IMG/VR virus record: IMGVR_UViG_3300021085_000040
Location: 1 to 54,841 of that record
Direction: 5' to 3' (one strand)
DNA from: a virus
DNA: 54,841 nt
Positions 28,601-36,263 of this stretch are shown here, piece by piece (within the stretch, counting starts at the first letter, position 1; each line of letters starts with the position of its first letter). The notes under the pieces were generated by a model. The model made no database searches and had not been told where the DNA came from. It worked only from the letters and a program-made list of their open reading frames with translations. A program made the position numbers and the translations under genes.

Positions 28601-31600
28601 TTGTATCACCTACTATAGAAGCAACTACTCCATTAGCAACAGACCAAAATATACTTACATATGGAACAGTGGCAAGCATTGACGGTACAGTAACTACTAT
28701 TCAAAGAACTAGAGAAGTTTATAACGACATTGTTGCAACTGGCTCAAGTTTCACTCCATTCTTAGAAAGCGAAACACTTGAAATAGGATATCTAGCAAAC
28801 ATGACTCCTATTACATTTTCAAAACAAGAAAGTATACCAACAGTAGTTGGACCAGCAGCTATAAAAGGCGAAGCAGGCCCTATTAGTTTTAATGATGTTA
28901 CTGGCAAAGCTATTACTATTAATATTAGAAACACAGCTTCTAATGGAACAATTACAGACAACAATACAGTAGTTAACTTTGATACAACACCACTAAATGT
29001 AGTTGAAAACTTTACTGGCGATGGAATTGAAACACAATTTACTATAGCACAAATATTGTCTAGTAGTACTTACGCAGTAGATAGTATAACAATTAACGGT
29101 AACTTAGCAACTGCAATAACTGACTATAATGTAGCTTCGCAAGTTATTACGTTTACATCTCCACCAGCAAATGCTTCTGCTATTATTGTAACATTAGTAC
29201 ACATTCCAAACCAAATGAGTGCGGAAGATATTAAAGACCATATTAATAATGCCGGTATAACAAACCTAACTGCATCGCTTGAAACAGCTGGTACTGTTGA
29301 AGTATTGCAATTAAGTTATCAAGATACTGACATAGGAAATCAATTAGTATTAGAAGCAGGCTCAACTAATAATGATTTAGGATTTATAACAACCCCTACT
29401 CCAAATCAACAAATAGTTGCTTCTCAACTAATACAAGGTGTTATTACTCCAACTAACTTAACTGTTGAAGAAGTAAGAGATCAAATCAATGCTACGGCAA
29501 ATCTTGCCGCACAAATAACAGCATCTGTGTCTGGTGGTAACATTGTATTAACTGATACAGATGGTAGTGTTAACTTAGCAATATCAGGTACTGCTAGAAC
29601 AAAATTAGGACTGGAAACATCTTACTCAACTGGTACATCAACAGAGAATCGTTCAGCGACTTATGCCGAAGCAGTTGCAGATATACAAGCAACACTTACT
29701 GCTCAAAGCATATCAGGTGTTAATGTTGTACTTGTTGGTAACGCAATTAAATTTGAATCAACTAACTCAAGTTTAAACTTAGGCGATACTGATTTTAATT
29801 CTCAAACAGGATTACAAACAGGTATTATATATGCTTCTGAAGGTGATGTTGATAACGATTGGGATACTGAACATTACGCATATTTTGATCCAATAGTAGA
29901 TGACCCAGCATTATACAATATATTAATAGCAGATGACAGTGACTTTGAAATTGAAAGTTTTGGAGATGTGGTTACTAAATTCTGGGGATGGAATGTTCTT
30001 CAAGTAACACAAAGACGAATATGGAAATATCCAGGGCAATGGGAAGATTCAAATTTATATAGTTTACCAAGTGCTAGTAAAAATGCAGCGACAGTGGCTG
30101 CAGGTGGCACGGCTACTACATGTGGCATATGTGCAGGACTATCAAGCAAAGATGGTAATGATGCTGAGATAACAACTAACCTACCACATCAGCTCAATGT
30201 AGGAGATTATGTGCAACTATTAAACACAGACACTACTCCAACTATTGATGGTATACACAAAGTAACAAAAATTGATCCAAATGATGCTTACGTATTTTAC
30301 ATTGATGAATTTATTGAAAAGTGTGGTAATGCACAGTCTATTATGCCGCTAGTAACTACTAGATTTAAAAACAAAGATCAAAGAGGAGATACTGCATCAA
30401 CTACAGTATTTGGTGCAGAAGATTCTAGGCGTTGGAATATTCCAGTAGGTGCTCTTACTTTTGTTAACAACGTCGATGGTGTAAGAGGAACATTTGTTGA
30501 GAAGAAAACAGCAACTAGCCCAACATATGAGTTTGTTAGAACTAACACTACAAGACCTACTAATAAAGACATAGACAGTGTAATAATTTACAATCAAAAA
30601 ACTAACCAATCAAAAGTACAATTAGAAGTATGGGACCCAATGAGAAAGATTATTCCTGGCATTGCACAAAGAAACTTAGACTATATTAATTTTTCTGATA
30701 ATGCAATTTATAGTACTTCAACAGACGAAAGTCATTTAACAGATGAAGATAATGCATGGGGCTCAGAACAACTTGGTACTAGATGGTGGGATACAAGCAG
30801 AGCAAGATATTATGATTACGATCAAGGTGGCTTAAGAGTAGCAGGGTCGTGGGGTTACTTATACCCAGGAGCCGAAATTGCAGTATGGGAATGGATTAAG
30901 TCAAATGTAGCACCAGATGATTATGCTAAAGCAGTAACTGAATCAAAAGAAATGTTTGGCACAGTTGCAACCGGAGAAGCATATTTTATATATGACAGTG
31001 TTGCAAAAGAAAATGTTTACTACTATACAACAGAAAAAGAATACAATAGTGACACAGGAAATTATAATGATGTATATTATTTCTGGGTTAAAAATAAAAC
31101 AACCACAACTGATACAAGAACATTATCAGCATTTGATGTAGCTAATATAATTGAAAATCCATCAGCAAATGGTATCAGTTGGTTTGCAGTAACAAATAAC
31201 AATTCATTTATTGTTAGTAACATTAATTATTATCTAGAAGATGAAAATACTGTATTACAAATTAACAAAGCAGGCAATAAATTTAACTCACACAACGAGT
31301 GGACAATGATTGCTAAAGATAAAGATTTAATTCCAGAATATTATTTTAATTCAATGAAGCATAGCTTCTCTGGTGTAAATTCAGCAACAGGTGACGCTAT
31401 TCCATATTCTACATTACATAGATTTAATCGCTATGGCAATGATATGGATATTGGACAAACATGGTTTAATGATTTATCGGGTGCTAGAAGAAATGCAGTT
31501 GTAACACTTAATGAAATATTTAAAAACATTAATCTAAATGATGTATATAAAAATACATGGGATAAAACATTTATAGCTAATAAATTTCCTACTCTATTAT

Positions 31601-32943
31601 GGGAGTGGATAGACTATAAATTAGAAACATACAACAGTACATATAATCATACAAAAACAATCACAGCCTATTCAGATTTAAATACCATAGACAGAGATTT
31701 TCATTCAGTGGTTAAATTAATTATGTTTGACGAAGTAGACGAACTTGATAGAAGTGAGACGTATGCTTACAATAATGAAAACAAAGTTTGGGAGTTAGTA
31801 CTTAAAAAGAACAACACAATTAAATTAGACGAAGGGTTGTTATCAGCAACAGGTGGCTGGGATAAAAATGCATGGGATTCCACACCTTGGGATTTTGCAG
31901 ACATTTCTAGTTATTGGCTAACATTATTAGATGCACTACGAGATGATATATTTGTTGGATATTACAAAGATAAAATGAACACTTTCTTCTTTAGTGTTAT
32001 TCATTACATACTAAGTTCGTTTAATCAAACAAACTGGATTAGAAAAACAACTTATATTAAATTAGAATTTACTGGTCCACTTAAAACTGATGTTAGAAAA
32101 TATACGAAAAACAAAATCAATAATGTGCTTGGGTACATACAAGAAGTTAAACCTTTCCATACTAAGTCAAGTACAGTACTTGCAAGCCATACTAACATAG
32201 ACGAAGTAGGACTAACTGTTACGGAAACTCCACAAACAGTTATAAGCATTAAGCCATCTGCATACGATGGCGTGTTTGGTAACGATAGATATTCAGGTGG
32301 CATCTTTGCTACTGACCATTCTAGTACAGACATATACGCAGGTGGCGACTTTACTACTGACCATTCTAGTACAGACATATACAGCGGACCAGACTTCACA
32401 GAAGCAGAACTGTTTAACTACACAGTAGATGGTCATAATAGAAACAGTTTAGTAGAAGTTAAGCCATTAGAATTATTAAGAATTAACGTACAAACAAATG
32501 CGTCAGGTAGCACACATGCTAATGATTCATTAACGTTTGCACACATACAAGACTACAGTGGATATGTAAATGCATATGCACTAACGGAATCAAAAGAAAC
32601 AACATTAACATCACCGCTTACTTTAACAGACACAACTATAAGTGTAGCAAGCACAACTGCATTTAGCAGTGTTGGTATTGCATACATAAAAGGTGAGTTA
32701 ATAGAATATAGTGTAGTAGATGCTACAACATTAGGAATTACAAAACGTGAACTAGCAGGAACATTTAAAGTTCTTGCAAGTACTGGAGACTCAATAGTAG
32801 ATGTAACAAATTCAAAACTTACATTTGCAAATGAAGACCCAAGTCATTATCAGTACAACACGTTAAGTGATACAATTTTAAACAGCCCAGGCTCAACACA
32901 AGCACAAGAGTTGCAATCATTAGGCAAGGGTATAGAGTTATAA
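22693..32943 (+). CDS. Giant baseplate wedge/tail structural protein (gp7 position)
   Basis: 3416 residues in one uninterrupted frame of 10.2 kb, starting 2 nt after gp6, the place of T4 gene 7 (1032 aa). The N-terminus has FLPSIFQTELNKSWLDSTLDQM and VNHTNYRWVPELPVY. Near residue 1939 a WSPTVSYKKGDQVRFRGHLWKC segment resembles a CBM5/12-type carbohydrate-binding module. Around residues 2175-2380 there are three diverged repeats, and near 3201-3230 two 15-residue repeats. The central region has many W and Y-rich stretches. The likely role is a wedge arm that also carries adhesin modules. The gp7 identity rests on order and the N-terminus only. Confidence 0.75.
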   Translation: MAKKKAGQQKVNNVKSSNFLPSIFQTELNKSWLDSTLDQMVSKGPLDNIDGYIGSKHGNIAKANDVYIESQDSKTQLTPALVSYDKQKQLTNSIAFDDIANSINTNFATYNYNSAYSSDRYTFNPPIDIDKFVNHTNYRWVPELPVYESIWTGTSKNPITDIQTNGISTLTDDNNTFTVENQMLIKFTGSGWDASVLNKTYIVAGSVGEHKLYEYLDASGNRVYNNTVSHSEDADGGWWNGILHTVELNTSYSGYQASSVESPQQLVDHYNDDLTSLKLPYFSGFTFLNYKPESNNTQLIKNTLVKFTGSWTHTGITNNTDIFSLTIDATTGDVSIAAATADEIASANTTLSPDNNLMYNEGFPVDPQRDYIVIAKEDSGQTAWSRANHWVNISTIKKLQELIPTYDFTEVKNIKRKAQRPIIEYNAELHLWDTQTKTKINQYPLYKFFNTEGESLEGGCNKSFTGEKIFGYKEGTGTNDTELGFPLSYKDTPKGAEYEFENFILTHEYYTNHSNAEYSKATYSKEQLGYNFFKQNNVLKTIYTPAGIPAGAWSTAQYKVDTTDAALEIPYGSDNFKLNETFFLHKIDNNISISVAYSNGTTNTMHTGNAELYTVCESETIEFNNLTDITSTEIKVISNGVDIESTSIPEITFTRTSDKITLVTSGSSNGKQFNVVHDDGSTVTVLQSFIIDTECNKSFYKIQLNGANIDPSKVTINATTISIDESILALDDLVDFSWRSNDLTNETTDISLPDVHVHNSSNSVIKTFTMSETINHWTDKLNSMPGFDITLADNNYASIPHTTQYGGTIFVHENNTTMHDINYSNKKATITGALVEQGKEFNAFRTRVSSQARRLFTLGTSSVQQLTDDAITEIIRNKQKNTLYNTSNMLYGELSNKQQFSLEGAISTLPKTFKTRFTFNGDTNIRDHVYVYLTENNGSDKQIRRLLLKDRDYRFLSNTVEILIDYAALDSNLTEPKLEVYHIKMDEASFVPPSMVKLGLAYGVEPQVNNGILYTHDGKEISVTDETSLIDLDSTTFDPVNAVVYEMEKRIYAGLVKEDYMYSDEKKGRNKFNSPVEYLPTEHVNTWFKLNDLNNYLEKYYYKWARLNNITSLNTDNYYDAADPFTWNYSTLSIGSESMPGHWKGAYTHIFGTATPHLTPWHMLGHAFKPTWWDTHYSWTDATKRTALINALTNGIVSNPSTNTIQVLRNARYTWDWRDVPTGNCPVKTDGTLEDPDTVLGTPSNVDKEQDFVFGDWGPVEAQWRVSAEGQAVLLDAVLKLNPAKAWTDFFQPGAIDSYKSVIKNINHYTQDLINTKDFKIPGKIYESSIYSLKLKTTSQSNLEKDGYFNIIDDDQSTFARARYVLNDISLASGSTDSISLIERGLNFTGYPIVSYAGSDSVTNSINVDIKLKQIPFTANGIAQAQYNYLIRNSIDVNLEDLYTKLETKLQAKVNGFTNKHLLNLSSETSTVGDLTLGAEDFNVSMYEGSLNELVTASSVLVTKTVLGYKVEGFNNNTREFKFYEPNIDNPTDYITKDINGQALRRYNKFVTVPSIAEYDTQFSKTQDMYNFVRGYWKWMEVQGYTPQNDSDVASTDFINWAVTAEVNDSTILHLGQLIQYKPATGHVYEFNTLEYNSNDILSTDHTRIDNSKLGIKRIDGIVSIETKDSEFIGSTTSAVLNYEHIIILENKTKLGVTIYDDIKSNSLQRLVLTGQRTLNWTGEKKAPGYLIVNDSIVQNFDSAVQSVDNIYRTDVDEFNLSFSKSKDLTIGNIEGQMLDGLGINKNVLTNYYQGMIKEKGTKGAIEHVGKSNILHKAETTVSTYEQYMFRQTYLGNNDFEAALEIELKSSDINSSPQVITLDSTSTASNVIKITDDRVVNSTGTSPLITFEEVEYDDANLDILTGGEALVTETDYQVLSSNEISSVFDSTADYATIPTWSPTVSYKKGDQVRFRGHLWKCKVNFTGLDVVSPTIEATTPLATDQNILTYGTVASIDGTVTTIQRTREVYNDIVATGSSFTPFLESETLEIGYLANMTPITFSKQESIPTVVGPAAIKGEAGPISFNDVTGKAITINIRNTASNGTITDNNTVVNFDTTPLNVVENFTGDGIETQFTIAQILSSSTYAVDSITINGNLATAITDYNVASQVITFTSPPANASAIIVTLVHIPNQMSAEDIKDHINNAGITNLTASLETAGTVEVLQLSYQDTDIGNQLVLEAGSTNNDLGFITTPTPNQQIVASQLIQGVITPTNLTVEEVRDQINATANLAAQITASVSGGNIVLTDTDGSVNLAISGTARTKLGLETSYSTGTSTENRSATYAEAVADIQATLTAQSISGVNVVLVGNAIKFESTNSSLNLGDTDFNSQTGLQTGIIYASEGDVDNDWDTEHYAYFDPIVDDPALYNILIADDSDFEIESFGDVVTKFWGWNVLQVTQRRIWKYPGQWEDSNLYSLPSASKNAATVAAGGTATTCGICAGLSSKDGNDAEITTNLPHQLNVGDYVQLLNTDTTPTIDGIHKVTKIDPNDAYVFYIDEFIEKCGNAQSIMPLVTTRFKNKDQRGDTASTTVFGAEDSRRWNIPVGALTFVNNVDGVRGTFVEKKTATSPTYEFVRTNTTRPTNKDIDSVIIYNQKTNQSKVQLEVWDPMRKIIPGIAQRNLDYINFSDNAIYSTSTDESHLTDEDNAWGSEQLGTRWWDTSRARYYDYDQGGLRVAGSWGYLYPGAEIAVWEWIKSNVAPDDYAKAVTESKEMFGTVATGEAYFIYDSVAKENVYYYTTEKEYNSDTGNYNDVYYFWVKNKTTTTDTRTLSAFDVANIIENPSANGISWFAVTNNNSFIVSNINYYLEDENTVLQINKAGNKFNSHNEWTMIAKDKDLIPEYYFNSMKHSFSGVNSATGDAIPYSTLHRFNRYGNDMDIGQTWFNDLSGARRNAVVTLNEIFKNINLNDVYKNTWDKTFIANKFPTLLWEWIDYKLETYNSTYNHTKTITAYSDLNTIDRDFHSVVKLIMFDEVDELDRSETYAYNNENKVWELVLKKNNTIKLDEGLLSATGGWDKNAWDSTPWDFADISSYWLTLLDALRDDIFVGYYKDKMNTFFFSVIHYILSSFNQTNWIRKTTYIKLEFTGPLKTDVRKYTKNKINNVLGYIQEVKPFHTKSSTVLASHTNIDEVGLTVTETPQTVISIKPSAYDGVFGNDRYSGGIFATDHSSTDIYAGGDFTTDHSSTDIYSGPDFTEAELFNYTVDGHNRNSLVEVKPLELLRINVQTNASGSTHANDSLTFAHIQDYSGYVNAYALTESKETTLTSPLTLTDTTISVASTTAFSSVGIAYIKGELIEYSVVDATTLGITKRELAGTFKVLASTGDSIVDVTNSKLTFANEDPSHYQYNTLSDTILNSPGSTQAQELQSLGKGIEL
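29215..29835 (+). repeat. Three diverged ~70-residue repeats inside the giant protein
   Basis: The encoded segments starting SAEDIKDHINNAG, TVEEVRDQINATA and YAEAVADIQATLT each continue with a hydrophobic strand (LTASLE, ITASVSGG, GVNVVL) and a Gly-Leu ending (DLGFIT, KLGLET, TGLQTG). They look like duplicated beta/alpha modules, diverged at DNA level. Confidence 0.6.
32296..32385 (+). repeat. 45-bp tandem repeat, two copies
   Basis: Two in-frame copies begin with GGTGGC at 32296 and 32341 and share an exact core ACTGACCATTCTAGTACAGA plus CATATAC. They encode GGIFATDHSSTDIYA and GGDFTTDHSSTDIYS, followed by a partial third unit (GPDFTEAE). Near-identity at DNA level implies recent duplication. 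Confidence 0.85.
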
Positions 32944-32960
32944 TACTATTTAACGAATTG

Positions 32961-32968
32961 CATAAATA
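32961..32968 (+). promoter_or_regulatory. T4-type late promoter for the fibre/structural genes
   Basis: CATAAATA; expected start near 32974 leaves a 14-nt leader with AAGGA before the ATG at 32988. Confidence 0.75.
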
Positions 32969-32987
32969 GTGTATAAGGAATAGGAAT

Positions 32988-33584
32988 ATGAAAACATTAA
33001 ACGAAAACTCAAATGTTAAAGTAGAAGGACACGTTGTAATCACAGATGTTGATTCAGGCGAAGTTTTACTTGACAAATATAACGCAATTAACTTTCAGAA
33101 CTTTGCATATGCGGTAGCACAAGCAATGAGTGGAGGAACTACATATGCTATAAGCAAACTAGCTTTTGGCTTTGGTGGTACTACAATTGACGTTAATGGA
33201 AATATAACATACAAAGATGCAAGAGTATCTGGCGAAGTAGTGGACGGACTATATAGTCCAAGTCCAGCAACAATAGGTGACGATCCGGCAGTAAGTCCAT
33301 TGCAAAAAGCAGTAACTACATTTACTGTTAATAATGCAGCCAATCAACCATACACGGATTTAGAGTGTAAGGTTATATTAGATTACGACGAACCAGACCC
33401 ATCGGGACCAACTACAGACAATGCATCAGATTTTGATGATGCTGATAGTTTTGTATTTGACGAAATTGCATTAATGTCTAGTGCAGATACTTACTTGACA
33501 CATTTAATATTCCATCCTATTCAAAAAAGTAATAACAGAAAATTAGAGATATTATATACTCTAAGAATTAGAGCAGGAGTATAA
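32988..33584 (+). CDS. Virion structural protein, small, after the giant wedge protein
   Basis: 198 residues, beta-rich, acidic. It has VEGHVVITDVDSGEVLLDKYNAINFQNFA at the N-terminus, a pattern I associate with small tail/baseplate proteins of marine T4-like phages, and ends in strands KLEILYTLRIRAGV. Preceded by its own late promoter, and ending 1 nt before the fibre gene, it probably decorates the baseplate or connects fibres. Precise role unknown. Confidence 0.65.
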   Translation: MKTLNENSNVKVEGHVVITDVDSGEVLLDKYNAINFQNFAYAVAQAMSGGTTYAISKLAFGFGGTTIDVNGNITYKDARVSGEVVDGLYSPSPATIGDDPAVSPLQKAVTTFTVNNAANQPYTDLECKVILDYDEPDPSGPTTDNASDFDDADSFVFDEIALMSSADTYLTHLIFHPIQKSNNRKLEILYTLRIRAGV

Positions 33585-33585
33585 T

Positions 33586-34527
33586 ATGGCATCAGGATAT
33601 ACAATTAGCAAACACGGTGTAACAGGCACTAACAATGGCGGAAGTTTTAATATTGCTGATGAAACTGTAAACACATTAGATACTAGTTTAAGTTTAGTGG
33701 GCAAGTATCATGTTGGATACGGTGCCGACATTGCACAAAATCAGGTCAGCTTATTAGAAAACTTTGCAAGTGACAATGAGCCAAGTAATCCAATAGAAGG
33801 ACAGCTTTGGTGGAAACCAGTAGACACACAATTGTTTGTACGAAGCAATGGTGCGTGGATTGGCATAGATATGTCTGATCGAATAATTTCAGTGAAAGAT
33901 ACATTAGGTGCATATCATACAGTAATTTTATCTACAGTAAATTCAGTACCAGTTTCACTTACAAGTACAGAGACAGACTGGGTTATTCATGTAGATCAGA
34001 CAGACATTGAACCTCACTTTAGAGATAATGGTTTAGTAGGAACACCAGGTTCAGCAACTATTAAAGCAGGTATTAATTTAAACACAGACAGTACAAAAGC
34101 AATGAAGTTTCACGGAACTGCAACTACGGCACAATACGCTGACGTGGCAGAGCTTTATACTTCAGATGAAGAATATGCTCCAGGTACTGTTATAACAAAT
34201 AATGCTGATGACTCACAAGAAGTTACACAAACAGTTAACTCCTTAGACAGTAAAGTAATTGGTGTAGTAACAACAGACCCTGCATTATTAATGAATAGTA
34301 CTTTAGATGGAACTACTGTTGGTGTAGCACTATTAGGTAGAACTCCATGTAAAGTTATCGGAACAATCAATAAAGGTGATAGAATTATCAGCAGTAGTGT
34401 TCCAGGACACGGCCAATCTGAAAAGAATGTAAGCGAATATACATATCAGCATGTTATTGGCAGAGCGGTTGAGTCTAAAACATCTACAGGCGAAGGAACC
34501 GTTGAAGTAATAGTTGGAGTAAAGTAA
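33586..34527 (+). CDS. Tail fibre-like protein
   Basis: 313 residues. The N-terminal half holds NEPSNPIEGQLWWKP and RSNGAWI, typical of phage fibre repeats that display a quantity then a G-x-LWW turn. The C-terminal part has TAQYADVAELY followed by EYAPGTVI, the conserved C-terminal fibre motif found in many marine myovirus fibres. It likely contributes to host recognition. Adjacent genes start and end within a base of it. Confidence 0.75.
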   Translation: MASGYTISKHGVTGTNNGGSFNIADETVNTLDTSLSLVGKYHVGYGADIAQNQVSLLENFASDNEPSNPIEGQLWWKPVDTQLFVRSNGAWIGIDMSDRIISVKDTLGAYHTVILSTVNSVPVSLTSTETDWVIHVDQTDIEPHFRDNGLVGTPGSATIKAGINLNTDSTKAMKFHGTATTAQYADVAELYTSDEEYAPGTVITNNADDSQEVTQTVNSLDSKVIGVVTTDPALLMNSTLDGTTVGVALLGRTPCKVIGTINKGDRIISSSVPGHGQSEKNVSEYTYQHVIGRAVESKTSTGEGTVEVIVGVK

Positions 34528-35853
34528 ATGCTGCCTAAGCCTATTTCGGTCACAGCAATAGATTTAATAGAAGCCCAAGATCTGAATGATCTTGTTGCCT
34601 TTTATAATGAGCTTTGGAATGACCCTAGTACTGGCCCTTTTACATATGCAACACACAATGATGCAGTAGGTCCCAATCATGATGGAACTACACACAATGA
34701 TCCACTTAATTTAGATAGAAGATACGGCTGGGGACAATCCGCAGCAACAATTAATCCCACACCAATAGCATCAACTTCTTTAAATAATTATAATGGTACA
34801 GTGGTTACACTCAATGACATTAATCAAATTACTGCTCAAATAAACGCAGGTGGATATCACAAAGAAGACAATCCAATTATTGGCGGACTAATAGCACTCA
34901 CGGGTGCAGATACACTTTCGGTGGGAGACAAAATTCCAACTTCATTATACAACAGTGTATGCACACTTGCAGACAATTTGTTTACAGATCAATATAAAAC
35001 AGACTGGCTTAATCTAAATCCAACCGAAGTTACATCAGTTAATACTTCTAGTTGGACAGCCGACTTAGAGGTAGTTCATAAATTTGTATTCACAGACTAC
35101 AACGAAGCTAGACACTTTTTTAATAGTGGTGGAGAGTTTACATTAGAATTAAGTATGGCAAATGGCGGCAACTCATATAACCAAGTATGGCAAAATATAT
35201 TTGATCAATTTGATAGTATTAGAATTGGTGCTGAAACTTGTAGAGTTGTTCACGACTCCGGCGCTGATAACGGTGAAACACAATATGATGTAATATCCAC
35301 TAGTGGAGTTAACAAAGGATTCTACACTGGACTAATATATTCATCTACTCCAGAGTTTAATACTATACTTGATGCAGGTGTTTTTAGATATGCAAGCGGT
35401 GGCGACTATGCTTATGCTTATGCTTATGCCTATGCTCATGTATATGAGTATAGTGAGTATAACAGCAGAAGAATTAGAATACAAATAAAAGCAGATGAAG
35501 TAGGTGGAACATTTAATATATACGTTAAAGTTATATTAATTGAAGATGTTGATGATTTATCTCCTATTACACAAAATATTACATTAACATCTGGATACGC
35601 ACAACCTAGTACAGTACCAGATATTGCTGACTTAGTAGGTGTACCATACGCTACAGTAGGATCAACTTTATACCAATTTATAGAAAGAGCAGCTCCTATT
35701 GTCGAAGAATGGTACGTAGATGACTCTAATCCAAGTGTACTAGGATGGCAATCTGTAGATGTTACATCACCACAGCAACTAGAAGATTGGATAGACGGCT
35801 CAACAAACTGGACATACAGTGGATCTGGCACCATATTCAACAAGAACTCATAA
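34528..35853 (+). CDS. Structural/fibre protein with a Tyr-Ala repeat
   Basis: 441 residues. The N-terminus (VTAIDLIEAQDLNDLVAFYNELW) and THNDAVGPNHDGTTHNDPLN look like a fibre-attachment region; the middle (GGEFTLELSMANGGNSYNQVW) is beta-rich and like phage structural proteins. Residues near 293-312 are a YAYAYAYAYA tract followed by HVYEYSEY, encoded by a hexamer repeat. No known enzymatic motif. It closes the late tail block before the accessory cassette. Confidence 0.65.
   Translation: MLPKPISVTAIDLIEAQDLNDLVAFYNELWNDPSTGPFTYATHNDAVGPNHDGTTHNDPLNLDRRYGWGQSAATINPTPIASTSLNNYNGTVVTLNDINQITAQINAGGYHKEDNPIIGGLIALTGADTLSVGDKIPTSLYNSVCTLADNLFTDQYKTDWLNLNPTEVTSVNTSSWTADLEVVHKFVFTDYNEARHFFNSGGEFTLELSMANGGNSYNQVWQNIFDQFDSIRIGAETCRVVHDSGADNGETQYDVISTSGVNKGFYTGLIYSSTPEFNTILDAGVFRYASGGDYAYAYAYAYAHVYEYSEYNSRRIRIQIKADEVGGTFNIYVKVILIEDVDDLSPITQNITLTSGYAQPSTVPDIADLVGVPYATVGSTLYQFIERAAPIVEEWYVDDSNPSVLGWQSVDVTSPQQLEDWIDGSTNWTYSGSGTIFNKNS
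35407..35436 (+). repeat. TATGCT hexamer repeat, about five copies
   Basis: TATGCT repeated in frame (one copy ends GCC) encodes (Tyr-Ala)5. Copy-number change would keep the reading frame, so length variation would be tolerated. Confidence 0.85.
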
Positions 35854-35860
35854 ATTCCTA

Positions 35861-35889
35861 TTGACAATCAAGACTAAATAGTGTATTAT
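35861..35889 (+). promoter_or_regulatory. Sigma70-type promoter heading the accessory cassette
   Basis: TTGACA (35861-35866), 17-bp spacer, TATTAT (35884-35889). Start expected near 35896; AAGGAG then lies 6 nt before the ATG at 35916. A late-like ACTAAATA (35873-35880) lies in the spacer, so late expression is also possible. Confidence 0.75.
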
Positions 35890-35915
35890 ATACATACATA
35901 ATGAAGGAGTATTCT

Positions 35916-36263
35916 ATGGACGAAAGACTCGAGAAGGCATTAGACTTTAGTAACTATGCTTTAACGATTAACAATCAAAAGAGAAATATCAGGAACAGAG
36001 TAGCACAACTACAAATTGTACATCACTTAGGTGGTGTGTTTATTGCTAATCACGAAACAATTGCTTTTGTAAAAACATTAATAGATCTAAAACACAAAAG
36101 TTCTGTTGTTATTGATAGTAAAAATAATCCTATTACAGTAAAAAGTTTAAAAGAATTACTAGAAAAATTAGTAGATGCATATACAAGTGCTACTACAGAA
36201 TTTGATGTTGAAAATGAAAAGATAAAAAAATCACGCAACATTAAAAAAATAATGGATTGGTAA
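35916..36263 (+). CDS. Small helical hypothetical protein, first gene of the accessory cassette
   Basis: 115 residues starting MDERLEKALDFSNYAL. I choose 35916 over the in-frame ATG at 35901 because AAGGAG lies 6 nt before it and nothing resembling a binding site precedes 35901. The protein is helical and charged, ending in a lysine-rich segment (KIKKSRNIKKIMDW). No function is recognised. Its stop overlaps the next ATG (TAATG). Confidence 0.75.
   Translation: MDERLEKALDFSNYALTINNQKRNIRNRVAQLQIVHHLGGVFIANHETIAFVKTLIDLKHKSSVVIDSKNNPITVKSLKELLEKLVDAYTSATTEFDVENEKIKKSRNIKKIMDW

Noticed and set aside
35901-35915. Upstream ATG for the first cassette gene
   Set aside because: AAGGAG lies after it, placed correctly for the ATG at 35916.
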